The notes: generated by a model from the sequence alone, not told the origin. A stretch of 64,000 bases of DNA from Streptomyces sp. NBC_00569 (GCF_036345255.1 NZ_CP107783.1:7300001-7364000); one strand, 5' to 3'. Positions 42,531 through 51,495 are shown, counted from the first letter of the stretch. Numbers and translations are program-made.

Positions 42531-42614
42531 CGTAGGACGCCGCTTGTGCACGCCTTCACGAGGGGGCCGATCCGGGACGATTGTGACGCCCCGCACGTGC
42601 ACGTGCCGTACGGG

Positions 42615-43385
42615 CTACTCCCAGCGGAAGAACCGCGCTGCGGCGCCCAGGCCGAGGACGGCCCAGACCGCGAGGATCCCGAGGTCGCCCCACGGCATCG
42701 CCGCGCCGTGCTGGAGGACGTCCCGCAGTCCGTCGGAGAGCGCCGAGATCGGCAGCAGATCGAGGACGGACCGGGCCGCGTCCGGGAACTTGTCCAGCGG
42801 CACGATGACGCCGCCGCCGACGAGCAGGAGCAGGAAGACCAGGTTCGCGGCGGCCAGCGTCGCCTCCGCCTTGAGCGTGCCCGCCATCAGCAGGCCGAGC
42901 CCGGAGAACGCGGCCGTGCCGAGGACGAGCAGAAGCAGTACCGCGAGCGGGTTGCCGTGCGGGGACCAGCCGAGCGCGAAGGCGATCACCGTCACGAGGA
43001 TCACCTGGAGCACCTCGGTGACCAGCACGGACAGCGTCTTCGCCGTCATCAGGGCCCAGCGCGGCAGCGGCGAGGACGCGAGCAGCTTGAGCACGCCGTA
43101 ACGGCGCTCGAAGCCCGTGGCGATGGCCTGGCCGGTGAACGCGGTCGACATCACGGCGAGCGCGAGGATGCCCGGGGCCAGGAAGTCCACGGCCTTCCCG
43201 TCGCCCGTGTCGACGATGTCGACCGCGCTGAACAGGACGAGCAGCAGGGTGGGGATGATCACGGTGAGCAGCAGCTGCTCACCGTTGCGCAGCAGCATCT
43301 TCGTCTCGAGGACGGCCTGCGCGCCGATCATGCGGGACAGCGGCGCGGCCCCCGGCCTCGGCGTGTACGTACCGGCGACACTCAT
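42615..43385 (-). CDS. ABC-2-type transporter permease
   Basis: The 256-residue product has six predicted membrane segments: TVIIPTLLLVLFSAVDIVD near residue 45, FLAPGILALAVMSTAFTG near 70, VTEVLQVILVTVIAFALGW near 120, VLLLLVLGTAAFSGLGLLMA near 150, NLVFLLLLVGGGVIVPL near 180 and a last one near the C-terminus. This is the DrrB/YadH-like ABC-2 permease pattern with the EFGRRYGV-like coupling segment (here FERRYGVLKLL). It pairs with the ATPase whose stop overlaps its start by four bases (ATGA at 43382-43385), making a two-gene exporter. The neighbourhood (next to ctaA and upstream of sufR) is typical of streptomycetes; the substrate is unknown, and drugs or lipids are usual for this type. 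Confidence 0.88.
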   Translation of the reverse strand: MSVAGTYTPRPGAAPLSRMIGAQAVLETKMLLRNGEQLLLTVIIPTLLLVLFSAVDIVDTGDGKAVDFLAPGILALAVMSTAFTGQAIATGFERRYGVLKLLASSPLPRWALMTAKTLSVLVTEVLQVILVTVIAFALGWSPHGNPLAVLLLLVLGTAAFSGLGLLMAGTLKAEATLAAANLVFLLLLVGGGVIVPLDKFPDAARSVLDLLPISALSDGLRDVLQHGAAMPWGDLGILAVWAVLGLGAAARFFRWE

Positions 43386-44305
43386 CCGCGCAGCTCCCTG
43401 CCGGTCATCTCAAGAAATACGTCTTCGAGGGTGTGGCGTTCGACCGCGATCTTCTCCGGCATCACACCGTGCTGCGCGCACCACGACGTCACCGTCGCGA
43501 GCAGCTGCGGGTCGACCTCGCCGCTCACGCGGTACGAGCCCGGGGTGAGCTCGGCGGCCGCGGACTCCATCGGGAGGGCCTTGAGGAGCGAGGCGACGTC
43601 GAGGCCGGGGCGCCCGGAGAAGCGCAGGGTGTTCTCGGCGCCGCCGCGGCACAGCTGCTCGGGGGAGCCCTGCGCTATGACGCGGCCCGCGTCGATGATC
43701 GCGACGTCGTCGGAGAGTGCCTCCGCCTCGTCCATGTGGTGCGTGGTGAGGATGACGGAGACACCGTCGGCCCGCAGATCCCGTACGAGGTCCCAGGTCG
43801 CGCGGCGTGCCTGCGGGTCGAGGCCGGCGGTCGGCTCGTCCAGGAAGACGAGCTCGGGGCGTCCGACGACGGCCATGGCGAGCGCGAGGCGCTGCTGCTG
43901 ACCGCCGGAGAGCCTGCGGTAGGTGGTGCGGCCGCAGCTGCCGAGGCCGAGGCGCTCGATGAGGGTGTCCACGTCCAGGGGGTGCGCGTGGAGCTTCGCC
44001 ACATGGCGCAGCATCTCGTCCGCGCGGGCACCGGAGTAGACGCCTCCGGACTGGAGCATGACGCCGATCCGCGGGCGGAGCTCGGCGGCCTGCCGGACCG
44101 GGTCGAGACCGAGCACGCGCACGGTCCCGGCGTCCGGCCTGCGGTAGCCCTCGCAGGTCTCGACGGTGGTGGTCTTGCCGGCGCCGTTCGGGCCGAGGAC
44201 GGCCGTGATGCCGGGGGCGGCCGTGAGGTCGAGACCGTCGACCGCGGTTTTGTCTCCGTACCGCTTCACCAAGGAGGTGATGTGGACGACGGGCTCACTT
44301 CGCAT
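43382..44305 (-). CDS. ABC transporter ATP-binding protein (exporter)
   Basis: The 307-residue product has the full ATPase set: Walker A VLGPNGAGKTTTVETCEGYR near residue 38, Q-loop GVMLQSGGVYSG, signature RLSGGQQQRLALAMAVVG near 130, Walker B LVFLDEPTAGLDPQ near 155, and the switch His in LTTHHMDEAE near 185. The C-terminal 80 residues are the extra domain typical of DrrA-type exporters, ending HTLEDVFLEMTGRELRG. ATG 44305 is preferred; TTG 44314 would add three residues. The four-base overlap with the permease shows that the two form one transporter. It is divergent from sufR across a 573-bp interval. Confidence 0.92.
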   Translation of the reverse strand: MRSEPVVHITSLVKRYGDKTAVDGLDLTAAPGITAVLGPNGAGKTTTVETCEGYRRPDAGTVRVLGLDPVRQAAELRPRIGVMLQSGGVYSGARADEMLRHVAKLHAHPLDVDTLIERLGLGSCGRTTYRRLSGGQQQRLALAMAVVGRPELVFLDEPTAGLDPQARRATWDLVRDLRADGVSVILTTHHMDEAEALSDDVAIIDAGRVIAQGSPEQLCRGGAENTLRFSGRPGLDVASLLKALPMESAAAELTPGSYRVSGEVDPQLLATVTSWCAQHGVMPEKIAVERHTLEDVFLEMTGRELRG

Positions 44306-44759
44306 GGTGGGCAAGTCTAGGGTCTGCCGTCACGCTCCCGTCGGCCGGGCGGCGTCCCGGGGCAGGGCGATCCGTCGCGCCCGAAGACGGCGAGGTTGCG
44401 GCATGACGTGTTGTGGCCACGGCGGGTGAGAGCGGCCCGCGCACCGGGCCCGGCCAGCGCCCTGATGAGTCCGAAACGGTCCCGGGCCGGGCCACGGACC
44501 CGCTGTGGCGGCAGCTTCCCGGGGCGTGACTTTCGGTGGCGGACCGGGCGTGTGGAGTAGTTCCTGGACTACGGAAACGGAGCCTCCACGGGCCCGGACG
44601 GGCGTGCCGAGAAAGGAGCGGAGAAGGGGTGTCCCACGGGCCGGGCGCCGAGCGTGTGCGGGGTGGCGGTGAGGGCGGTGCGGGTGACAAGTGGGCCGGT
44701 GGGAGGGGGTATGGGCGGTTCCGCAGCCATCCCGGAGGAGAGCGGTGGCACCCGCCGGA
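44306..44759. other. Intergenic region without a supported gene
   Basis: This 454-bp part of the interval between the ABC ATPase and sufR contains no open frame with family similarity or a convincing ribosome binding site; short frames present are Arg/Gly-rich and typical of random high-GC sequence. GAGAAAGGAGCGGAGAAGGGG at about 44610 is purine-rich without a following gene. It may be decayed sequence. Confidence 0.5.
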
Positions 44760-44807
44760 TTGATCGATCAAAGATCGTTTCCGCAGGTCATCTTAGGTAT
44801 GCCTAAG
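44760..44807. promoter_or_regulatory. Two palindromes upstream of sufR, one iron-box-like
   Basis: TTGATCGATCAA at 44760-44771 is a perfect 12-bp palindrome. CTTAGG-TATG-CCTAAG at 44792-44807 is a 6+6 inverted repeat whose TTAGGT...CCTAA halves resemble the actinobacterial DmdR/IdeR iron box (TTAGGTTAGGCTAACCTAA as I remember it), although only about 12 of 19 positions fit. Both lie 70-120 bp before the sufR start, where an iron-responsive regulator of Fe-S assembly would be sensible. Confidence 0.4.
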
Positions 44808-44865
44808 TGATGTAGGGCACCAGAGATCGTTCCGGACCCCGCTTGTCAGGCCCTGAGGAATTACG

Positions 44866-44879
44866 CAACAATGGCGTTG
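44866..44879. promoter_or_regulatory. Putative SufR operator overlapping the sufR start
   Basis: CAAC-AATGGC-GTTG at 44866-44879 fits the CAAC-N6-GTTG palindrome that I recall as the SufR site of Streptomyces avermitilis. It overlaps a plausible -10 element AACAAT (44867-44872), which is 18 bp from TTGTCA (44843-44848), and includes the first base of the GTG start codon. The transcript would then begin at or next to the GTG, that is, be leaderless. Confidence 0.7.
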
Positions 44880-45640
44880 TGAAATACGTTGGCGAGGCTC
44901 GGGAGGCTCCCCAGGGAGCCCCGCAGGAGGAGATCGCGACCGGTGAGCGCTCGACGCGCAACCGGGTCGCCCGCTCCATCCTGGACCACGGCCCGTCCAC
45001 CGTCGCCGATCTGGCCGGCCGCCTCGGTCTCACCCAGGCCGCCGTCCGCCGGCACCTGGACGCGCTGGCCGCCGACGACGTCGTCGAAGCACGCGAACAG
45101 AAGATCTACGGAGCCCGTACGCGCGGCCGTCCCGCCAAGGTGTTCGCCCTGACGGACTGCGGCCGGGACGCCTTCGACCAGTCCTACGACAAGCTCGCCG
45201 CCGACGCCCTGCGCTGGATCGCGCAGCGCGAGGGCGGGGAGGAAGCCGTCATCGCCTTCGCCCGCGCCAGGATCGCCGAGCAGGCCGGGGCGTACCGGAC
45301 GGCCGTCGAGTCCGCCGCCCCCGAGGAGCGCACGGAAGCCCTCGCCAAGGCCCTGAGTGCCGACGGGTACGCTGCTACGGCGCGAAGCGCACCGGTCGGC
45401 GAGCAGCTGTGTCAGCACCACTGCCCGGTCGCACACGTCGCCGAGCAGTTCCCGCAGCTGTGCGAGGCGGAGACCGAGATCTTCTCTCAGCTGCTCGGCA
45501 CACATGTGCAGCGGCTGGCCACCATCGCCCACGGCGACGGGGTGTGCACGACCTTCATTCCGAAGATCGCACCCAAGACCACCGCCCCAAAAAACGACAC
45601 AAACGCATCTGCAAGCACCGCCGGGAGGAACCCCGCATGA
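44879..45640 (+). CDS. sufR: SufR, Fe-S-responsive repressor of the suf operon
   Basis: The 253-residue product begins with GTG 44879 ([12 protein letters not shown]). Residues about 25-90 are a winged helix-turn-helix ([20 protein letters not shown], then [20 protein letters not shown] and the wing [16 protein letters not shown]). The C-terminal part carries the cluster ligands [20 protein letters not shown] followed by [10 protein letters not shown], that is, Cys-x3-Cys and a third Cys about 16 residues later, the arrangement of [4Fe-4S]-binding SufR. The holo-protein represses the operon and loss of the cluster relieves repression. A low-complexity Thr/Asn/Ala tail ends the protein. The stop overlaps the sufB start (ATGA), so it is the first cistron of the operon and controls itself through the site at 44866-44879. 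Confidence 0.95.
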   Translation: MKYVGEAREAPQGAPQEEIATGERSTRNRVARSILDHGPSTVADLAGRLGLTQAAVRRHLDALAADDVVEAREQKIYGARTRGRPAKVFALTDCGRDAFDQSYDKLAADALRWIAQREGGEEAVIAFARARIAEQAGAYRTAVESAAPEERTEALAKALSADGYAATARSAPVGEQLCQHHCPVAHVAEQFPQLCEAETEIFSQLLGTHVQRLATIAHGDGVCTTFIPKIAPKTTAPKNDTNASASTAGRNPA

Positions 45641-47061
45641 CGCTCCCCATCGAGGAGACTGCCCACCCCGAGCTCGAGGGTCTGGGCAAGTACGAATACG
45701 GCTGGGCCGACTCCGACGCCGCCGGTGCCTCTGCCAAGCGGGGCATCAACGAGGACGTCGTCCGCGACATCTCGGCCAAGAAGTCCGAGCCGGAGTGGAT
45801 GACCAAGCTCCGCCTCAAGGGCCTGCGCCTCTTCGACAAGAAGCCCATGCCGAACTGGGGCTCGGACCTGTCGGGCATCGACTTCGACAACATCAAGTAC
45901 TTCGTGCGGTCCACGGAGAAGCAGGCCCAGTCCTGGGAGGACCTGCCCGAGGACATCAAGAACACGTACGACAAGCTCGGCATCCCCGAGGCGGAGAAGC
46001 AGCGCCTCGTCGCCGGTGTCGCGGCCCAGTACGAGTCCGAGGTCGTCTACCACCAGATCCGCGAGGACCTGGAGGAGCAGGGCGTCATCTTCCTGGACAC
46101 CGACACGGCCCTGAAGGAGCACCCGGAGCTCTTCAAGGAGTACTTCGGCACGGTCATCCCGGTCGGCGACAACAAGTTCGCGTCGCTGAACACGGCCGTG
46201 TGGTCCGGCGGATCCTTCATCTACGTCCCCAAGGGCGTGCACGTCGAGATCCCGCTCCAGGCCTACTTCCGTATCAACACGGAGAACATGGGCCAGTTCG
46301 AGCGGACGCTGATCATCGTCGACGAGGACGCCTACGTCCATTACGTCGAGGGCTGCACGGCGCCGATCTACCAGTCGGACTCCCTGCACTCCGCGGTGGT
46401 CGAGATCATCGTGAAGAAGGGCGCCCGCTGCCGTTACACGACCATCCAGAACTGGTCGAACAACGTCTACAACCTGGTCACCAAGCGCGCCGTGGCGTAC
46501 GAGGGCGCGACCATGGAGTGGATCGACGGCAACATCGGCTCCAAGGTCACCATGAAGTACCCGGCCGTCTACCTGATGGGCGAGCACGCCAAGGGCGAGA
46601 CCTTGTCCATCGCCTTCGCGGGCGAGGGGCAGCACCAGGACGCCGGGTCCAAGATGGTCCACATGGCGCCCAACACCTCCTCCAACATCGTGTCGAAGTC
46701 GGTGGCCCGTGGCGGCGGCCGTACCTCGTACCGCGGTCTGGTCGAGATCGGTGAGGGTGCCGCCGGCTCCAAGTCGAACGTGCTGTGCGACGCGCTGCTC
46801 GTCGACACGATCTCCCGCTCCGACACGTACCCGTACGTCGACGTCCGCGAGGACGACGTGTCCATGGGTCACGAGGCGACGGTCTCCAAGGTCTCCGACG
46901 ACCAGCTCTTCTACCTGATGAGCCGCGGTATGACGGAGTTCGAGGCGATGGCGATGATCGTGCGCGGCTTCGTCGAGCCGATCGCGAAGGAGCTGCCGAT
47001 GGAGTACGCCCTCGAGCTCAACCGGCTGATCGAGCTGCAGATGGAAGGCGCCGTCGGCTAA
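45637..47061 (+). CDS. sufB: Fe-S cluster assembly scaffold protein SufB
   Basis: SufB is the scaffold on which the cluster is built, as the SufBCD complex. The 474-residue product has the typical blocks [20 protein letters not shown] near residue 90, [20 protein letters not shown] near 190, [20 protein letters not shown] near 235, the beta-helix core, and [20 protein letters not shown] near 375 with the Cys proposed as a sulfur acceptor, followed by [20 protein letters not shown] and a helical end. ATG 45637 overlaps the sufR stop. No intein is present, unlike in some actinobacterial sufB genes. A 60-bp gap separates it from sufD. Confidence 0.97.
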   Translation: MTLPIEETAHPELEGLGKYEYGWADSDAAGASAKRGINEDVVRDISAKKSEPEWMTKLRLKGLRLFDKKPMPNWGSDLSGIDFDNIKYFVRSTEKQAQSWEDLPEDIKNTYDKLGIPEAEKQRLVAGVAAQYESEVVYHQIREDLEEQGVIFLDTDTALKEHPELFKEYFGTVIPVGDNKFASLNTAVWSGGSFIYVPKGVHVEIPLQAYFRINTENMGQFERTLIIVDEDAYVHYVEGCTAPIYQSDSLHSAVVEIIVKKGARCRYTTIQNWSNNVYNLVTKRAVAYEGATMEWIDGNIGSKVTMKYPAVYLMGEHAKGETLSIAFAGEGQHQDAGSKMVHMAPNTSSNIVSKSVARGGGRTSYRGLVEIGEGAAGSKSNVLCDALLVDTISRSDTYPYVDVREDDVSMGHEATVSKVSDDQLFYLMSRGMTEFEAMAMIVRGFVEPIAKELPMEYALELNRLIELQMEGAVG

Positions 47062-47121
47062 CGCCGCAAGCCCGTCCGTCAGCACACGTCTTGAACTGAG
47101 AAAGAGAGCACTACGACAGCC

Positions 47122-48303
47122 ATGGCTGAGGCTCAGAACATCCCGGCGGCGGGGTCCACGACCGCCGGCTCGATCGCGGTGGCCGCAGAGTCGACCGTCG
47201 CCACGCGCATGAGCGCGCCCCCGTCCTACGACGTCGCGGACTTCCCCGTCCCGCACGGCCGTGAGGAGGAGTGGCGGTTCACGCCGCTCGAGCGGCTGCG
47301 CGGTCTGCACGACGGGACGGCGGTCGCCCAGGGCGGCCTGCGCGTCGAGGTGACCGCCCCCGCGGGCGTCACCCAGGAGACCGTCGGGCGCGACGACGCC
47401 CGCGTCGGCAAGGCCGGCAAGCCGGTGGACCGGGTCGCCGCCCAGGCGTTCTCGTCCTTCGAGAAGGCCTCGGTCGTGTCCGTCCCCAAGGAGACGGTGC
47501 TCACCGAGCCCATCCGCATCGCCGTGCACGGCGAGGGCGGTACGGCCTTCGCGCACCAGGTCATCGAGCTCGGCGCGTTCGCCGAGGCCGTCGTGGTCAT
47601 CGATCACACCGGTGACGCGGTGCTCGCCGCCAACGTCGACTACATCCTGGGCGACGGCGCCAAGCTGACCGTCGTCTCCGTCCAGGACTGGGACGAGAAG
47701 GCCGTCCACGTCGCGCAGCACAACGCGCTCGTCGGCCGCGACGCCTCCTTCAAGTCCGTCGTCGTCACCTTCGGCGGTGACCTCGTCCGCCTGCACCCGC
47801 GCGTCAACTACGCGGGCACCGGCGGCGAGGCCGAGCTCCTCGGCCTGTACTTCACCGACCAGGGCCAGCACCAGGAGCACCGCCTCCTCGTCGACCACGA
47901 GGCCGCGCACTGCAAGTCGAACGTCGTCTACAAGGGCGCGCTCCAGGGCCAGGACGCCCACGCGGTCTGGATCGGCGACGTCCTCATCGAGGCCACCGCC
48001 GAGGGCACCGACACGTACGAGATGAACCGCAACCTGGTTCTGACCGACGGCGCCCGTGTGGACTCGGTCCCGAATCTGGAGATCGAGACCGGCGAGATCG
48101 TCGGCGCGGGCCACGCCTCGGCGACCGGCCGCTTCGACGACGAGCAGCTCTTCTACCTGCGCTCGCGCGGTATCCCGGCCGACGAGGCCCGTCGCCTCGT
48201 GGTCCGTGGCTTCTTCGCCGAGCTCGTCCAGCAGATCGGTCTGCCGGACGTGCAGGAGCGCCTGCTCGCCAAGATCGAGGCCGAGCTGGAGGCTTCCGTC
48301 TGA
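47122..48303 (+). CDS. sufD: Fe-S cluster assembly protein SufD
   Basis: SufD is the partner of SufB in the SufBC2D complex and is needed for iron acquisition. The 393-residue product has a Ser/Thr/Ala-rich N-terminus, the early block FPVPHGREEEWRFTPLERLR near residue 40, and the SufBD beta-helix core including LGLYFTDQGQHQEHRLLVDH near 230, KSNVVYKGALQGQDAHAVWI near 255, and the end GHASATGRFDDEQLFYLRSR followed by the C-terminal helix with ADEARRLVVRGFFAELVQQI. ATG 47122 is preceded by GAAAGAGAGC. The stop overlaps the next start by one base (TGATG). Confidence 0.95.
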   Translation: MAEAQNIPAAGSTTAGSIAVAAESTVATRMSAPPSYDVADFPVPHGREEEWRFTPLERLRGLHDGTAVAQGGLRVEVTAPAGVTQETVGRDDARVGKAGKPVDRVAAQAFSSFEKASVVSVPKETVLTEPIRIAVHGEGGTAFAHQVIELGAFAEAVVVIDHTGDAVLAANVDYILGDGAKLTVVSVQDWDEKAVHVAQHNALVGRDASFKSVVVTFGGDLVRLHPRVNYAGTGGEAELLGLYFTDQGQHQEHRLLVDHEAAHCKSNVVYKGALQGQDAHAVWIGDVLIEATAEGTDTYEMNRNLVLTDGARVDSVPNLEIETGEIVGAGHASATGRFDDEQLFYLRSRGIPADEARRLVVRGFFAELVQQIGLPDVQERLLAKIEAELEASV

Positions 48304-48635
48304 TGGCCTTCGACCGTGCCCGGTTCACTCGGGCCTGCGGACTGAGCGAGCTGGAGGAGGACACCCCGAAGCGGGTGGAACTCGACGGCACGCCGGTCTC
48401 GGTCGTCTACACCGAGGGCGAGGTGTTCGCGATCAACGACATCTGCTCGCACGCGAACGTGTCGCTCTCCGAGGGCGAGGTGGAGGACTGCCAGATCGAG
48501 TGCTGGCTGCACGGCTCCGCGTTCGACCTCCGCACCGGCAAGCCGTCCGGCCTTCCCGCGACGCGCCCCGTCCCCGTTTACCCCGTAAAGATCGAAGGGG
48601 ACGACGTGCTCGTCTCCCTCTCCCAGGAGTCCTGA
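48303..48635 (+). CDS. Rieske-type ferredoxin of the suf operon
   Basis: The 110-residue product is a small cytoplasmic Rieske [2Fe-2S] protein of the dioxygenase-ferredoxin type (NdoA/BphF-like): VFAINDICSHANVSLSEGEV with Cys-x-His near residues 43-45 and IECWLHGSAFDLRTGKP with Cys-x2-His near residues 63-66. It has no signal peptide. Such ferredoxins lie between sufD and sufC in many actinobacteria; an electron-donating or cluster-carrier function in assembly has been suggested by context but is not established. It starts by a one-base overlap with sufD and is 7 bp before sufC, so it is clearly an operon member. Confidence 0.92.
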   Translation: MAFDRARFTRACGLSELEEDTPKRVELDGTPVSVVYTEGEVFAINDICSHANVSLSEGEVEDCQIECWLHGSAFDLRTGKPSGLPATRPVPVYPVKIEGDDVLVSLSQES

Positions 48636-48642
48636 GGCACCC

Positions 48643-49407
48643 ATGGCAACGCTTGAAATCAAGGACCTGCACGTCACCGTCGAGGCCGACAACTCCACCA
48701 AGGAGATCCTCAAGGGCGTCGACCTGACCGTGAAGCAGGGCGAGACGCACGCCATCATGGGCCCGAACGGCTCCGGCAAGTCGACCCTCGCCTACTCCAT
48801 CGCGGGTCACCCCAAGTACACGATCACCCAGGGCACCGTCACCCTCGACGGCGAGGACGTCCTCGAGATGTCCGTCGACGAGCGCGCCCGCGCCGGCATG
48901 TTCCTCGCCATGCAGTACCCGGTCGAGGTCCCCGGCGTCTCGGTCTCCAACTTCCTGCGCACCTCGGCCACCGCGATCCGCGGCGAGGCCCCCAAGCTGC
49001 GCACGTGGGTCAAGGAGGTCAAGACCGCGATGGAGCAGCTCCAGATGGACCCTGCCTTCGCCGAGCGCAACGTGAACGAGGGCTTCTCCGGCGGTGAGAA
49101 GAAGCGCCACGAGATCCTCCAGATGGAGCTCCTCAAGCCGAAGATCGCGATCCTCGACGAGACCGACTCCGGCCTCGACGTCGACGCGCTGCGCCAGGTC
49201 TCCGAGGGCGTCAACCGCGTCCGCGAGACCGGCGAGGTCGGCACCCTGCTGATCACGCACTACACGCGCATCCTGCGCTACATCAAGCCGGACTTCGTCC
49301 ATGTCTTCTCGCAGGGCAGGATCGTCGAGTCCGGCGGCCCCGAGCTCGCCGACAAGCTCGAGGCCGAGGGCTACGAGGCATACACGAAGGGCGGCGCATC
49401 CGCGTGA
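48643..49407 (+). CDS. sufC: Fe-S assembly ATPase SufC
   Basis: SufC is the ATPase subunit of SufBC2D, an ABC-type ATPase that acts in the cytoplasm and not in transport. The 254-residue product has Walker A IMGPNGSGKSTLAYSIAGHP near residues 39-58, signature NEGFSGGEKKRHEILQMELL near 148, and Walker B with the SufC-specific reading AILDETDSGLDVDALRQVSE near 167, then the switch His in LLITHYTRILRYI. ATG 48643 follows CAGGAGTCCTGAGG. Its stop overlaps the sufS start (GTGA at 49404-49407). Confidence 0.97.
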   Translation: MATLEIKDLHVTVEADNSTKEILKGVDLTVKQGETHAIMGPNGSGKSTLAYSIAGHPKYTITQGTVTLDGEDVLEMSVDERARAGMFLAMQYPVEVPGVSVSNFLRTSATAIRGEAPKLRTWVKEVKTAMEQLQMDPAFAERNVNEGFSGGEKKRHEILQMELLKPKIAILDETDSGLDVDALRQVSEGVNRVRETGEVGTLLITHYTRILRYIKPDFVHVFSQGRIVESGGPELADKLEAEGYEAYTKGGASA

Positions 49408-50660
49408 CACAGCTGCCGGGCCTCCTCGACACCGAGGCGATCCGCAAGGACTTCCCGATCCTCGACCGGGTACTTCACGACGGCAAGAAGCTCGTGTACC
49501 TGGACAACGCGGCGACCTCGCAGACGCCGCGCCAGGTCATCGACACGCTCAGTGAGTACTACGAACAGCACAACGCCAACGTCCACCGGGGCGTGCACGT
49601 GCTCGCCGAGGAGGCCACGGCGCTGTACGAAGGTGCGCGTGACAAGGTCGCGGCCTTCATCAACGCGCCGAGCCGCGACGAGGTCATCTTCACCAAGAAC
49701 GCCTCCGAGTCGCTCAACCTCGTGGCGAACATGCTGGGCTGGGCCGACGAGCCCTACCGCGTGGACCACGAGACCGAGATCGTCATCACGGAGATGGAGC
49801 ACCACTCCAACATCGTGCCGTGGCAGCTGCTCTCGCAGCGCACCGGCGCGAAGCTGCGGTGGTTCGGGCTGACCGACGACGGCCGCCTCGACCTCTCCAA
49901 CATCGACGAGATCATCACCGAGAAGACGAAGATCGTCTCGTTCGTCCTCGTCTCGAACATCCTGGGCACCCTCAACCCGGTCGAGGCCATAGTGCGCCGC
50001 GCCCAGGAGGTCGGCGCCCTCGTCCTCATCGACGCGTCCCAGGCCGCGCCGCACATGGTGCTCGACGTGCAGGCGCTGCAGGCCGACTTCGTGGCCTTCA
50101 CCGGCCACAAGATGTGCGGCCCGACGGGCATCGGCGTCCTGTGGGGACGCCAGGAGCTTCTCGAGGACCTGCCGCCCTTCCTGGGCGGTGGCGAGATGAT
50201 CGAGACCGTCTCCATGCACTCGTCGACGTACGCGCCGGCGCCGCACAAGTTCGAGGCGGGTACGCCCCCGATCGCCCAGGCCGTCGGCCTCGGCGCGGCC
50301 GTGGACTACCTGACCTCGATCGGCATGGACAAGATCGCCCAGCATGAGCACGCGATCACCGAGTACGCGGTGAAGCGGCTGCTCGAGGTCCCGGACCTGC
50401 GGATCATCGGCCCCACCACGGCCGAGGACCGCGGCGCCGCGATCTCGTTCACGCTCGGTGACATCCACCCGCACGACGTCGGCCAGGTCCTGGACGAGGA
50501 AGGCATCGCGGTCCGCGTGGGTCACCACTGCGCCCGCCCCGTCTGCCTGCGCTACGGAATTCCTGCGACCACGCGAGCGTCGTTCTATCTGTACTCCACG
50601 CCCGGCGAGATCGACGCGCTGATCGACGGCCTGGAGCACGTACGGAACTTCTTCGGCTGA
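49404..50660 (+). CDS. sufS: Cysteine desulfurase SufS
   Basis: SufS removes sulfur from cysteine with pyridoxal phosphate and passes it to SufU. The 418-residue product has LVYLDNAATSQTPRQVID near residue 30, the conserved HHSNIVPWQLL near 130, the DASQAAPHMVLDVQALQADF block near 215, the PLP Lys in VAFTGHKMCGPTGIGVLWG near 235, and the persulfide Cys in VRVGHHCARPVCLRYG near 375. This is group II (SufS/CsdA type). GTG 49404 overlaps the sufC stop. It is followed by sufU after 16 bp, the usual desulfurase-sulfurtransferase pair. Confidence 0.97.
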   Translation: MTQLPGLLDTEAIRKDFPILDRVLHDGKKLVYLDNAATSQTPRQVIDTLSEYYEQHNANVHRGVHVLAEEATALYEGARDKVAAFINAPSRDEVIFTKNASESLNLVANMLGWADEPYRVDHETEIVITEMEHHSNIVPWQLLSQRTGAKLRWFGLTDDGRLDLSNIDEIITEKTKIVSFVLVSNILGTLNPVEAIVRRAQEVGALVLIDASQAAPHMVLDVQALQADFVAFTGHKMCGPTGIGVLWGRQELLEDLPPFLGGGEMIETVSMHSSTYAPAPHKFEAGTPPIAQAVGLGAAVDYLTSIGMDKIAQHEHAITEYAVKRLLEVPDLRIIGPTTAEDRGAAISFTLGDIHPHDVGQVLDEEGIAVRVGHHCARPVCLRYGIPATTRASFYLYSTPGEIDALIDGLEHVRNFFG

Positions 50661-50676
50661 GGGGCTGGCTGGGAAC

Positions 50677-51138
50677 GTGAAGCTGGATTCGATGTACCAG
50701 GACGTCATCCTGGACCACTACAAGCACCCGCACGGGCGCGGTCTGCGCGATGGCGACGCCGAGGTGCACCACGTCAATCCGACGTGCGGCGACGAGATCA
50801 CGCTGCGCGTGAAGTACGACGGCTCGACGATCAGTGACGTCTCGTACGAGGGCCAGGGCTGCTCGATCAGCCAGGCTTCGGCCTCTGTTCTGAACGAGCT
50901 GCTCGTCGGCAAGGACCTGGCCGAGGCGCAGAAGATCCAGGAGACCTTCCTGGAGCTGATGCAGTCGCGGGGCAGGATCGAGCCCGACGACGCGATGGAG
51001 GAGGTGCTGGAGGACGCGGTCGCGTTCGCCGGTGTCTCCAAGTACCCGGCCCGTGTGAAGTGCGCCCTCCTGAGCTGGATGGCGTGGAAGGACGCGACGG
51101 CCCAGGCGCTGGACGGCGCGGAGAGGAAGACGGCATGA
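50677..51138 (+). CDS. sufU: SufU, Zn-dependent sulfur transfer protein
   Basis: The 153-residue product is IscU-like of the SufU type: start MKLDSMYQDVILDHYKHPHG, the first Cys in VNPTCGDEITLRVK near residue 37, the second in YEGQGCSISQASASVLNEL near 62, the insertion typical of SufU (about 18-20 residues, ETFLELMQSRGRIEPDDAME), and the third Cys in YPARVKCALLSWMAWKDA near 125. In Firmicutes SufU is a zinc-dependent sulfurtransferase that takes persulfide from SufS and hands it to SufB; the same role is expected here. GTG 50677 has the weak GGCTGGGAA upstream. The stop overlaps the next start (ATGA at 51135). Confidence 0.96.
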   Translation: MKLDSMYQDVILDHYKHPHGRGLRDGDAEVHHVNPTCGDEITLRVKYDGSTISDVSYEGQGCSISQASASVLNELLVGKDLAEAQKIQETFLELMQSRGRIEPDDAMEEVLEDAVAFAGVSKYPARVKCALLSWMAWKDATAQALDGAERKTA

Positions 51139-51467
51139 GCGAGACTGTGACCACCAAGCCGGCGTCCGAGGAAGAGGTCCGCGAGGCCCTCTACGACGTC
51201 GTCGACCCCGAGCTGGGCATCGACGTCGTCAACCTCGGCCTGATCTACGGCATTCACATCGACGACGCGAACATCGCCACGATCGACATGACGCTGACGT
51301 CCGCGGCCTGTCCGCTGACCGACGTCATCGAGGACCAGGCGAAGTCGGCCACCGACGGCATCGTGAACGAACTCCGGATCAACTGGGTCTGGATGCCGCC
51401 GTGGGGCCCGGACAAGATCACCGACGAGGGCCGCGAGCAGCTGCGCGCGCTCGGCTTCAACGTCTGA
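51135..51467 (+). CDS. sufT: SufT-like metal-sulfur cluster assembly factor (MIP18/DUF59 family)
   Basis: The 110-residue product has the DUF59/MIP18 fold: SEEEVREALYDVVDPELGID near residue 12, VNLGLIYGIHIDDANIATID near 33, LTSAACPLTDVIEDQAKSAT near 56 with the conserved single Cys, and INWVWMPPWGPDKITDEGRE near 80. These proteins (PaaD/SufT) help Fe-S cluster maturation of target proteins. ATG 51135 overlaps sufU by four bases. It is the last gene of the suf operon and is followed by a hairpin. Confidence 0.9.
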   Translation: MSETVTTKPASEEEVREALYDVVDPELGIDVVNLGLIYGIHIDDANIATIDMTLTSAACPLTDVIEDQAKSATDGIVNELRINWVWMPPWGPDKITDEGREQLRALGFNV

Positions 51468-51495
51468 TCGGTCCTCCTCGGTCCGCCATACCTGT

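Noticed and set aside
44536..44763. 75-residue frame upstream of sufR
   Set aside because: Arg/Gly-rich composition without family features or a ribosome binding site; treated as intergenic.
45637..47061. Intein in sufB
   Set aside because: Some actinobacterial sufB genes carry one, but this product has the normal length of 474 residues and uninterrupted motifs.
45487..48114. 875-residue minus-strand frame opposite sufB and sufD
   Set aside because: Antisense to strongly conserved suf genes and without recognisable domains.
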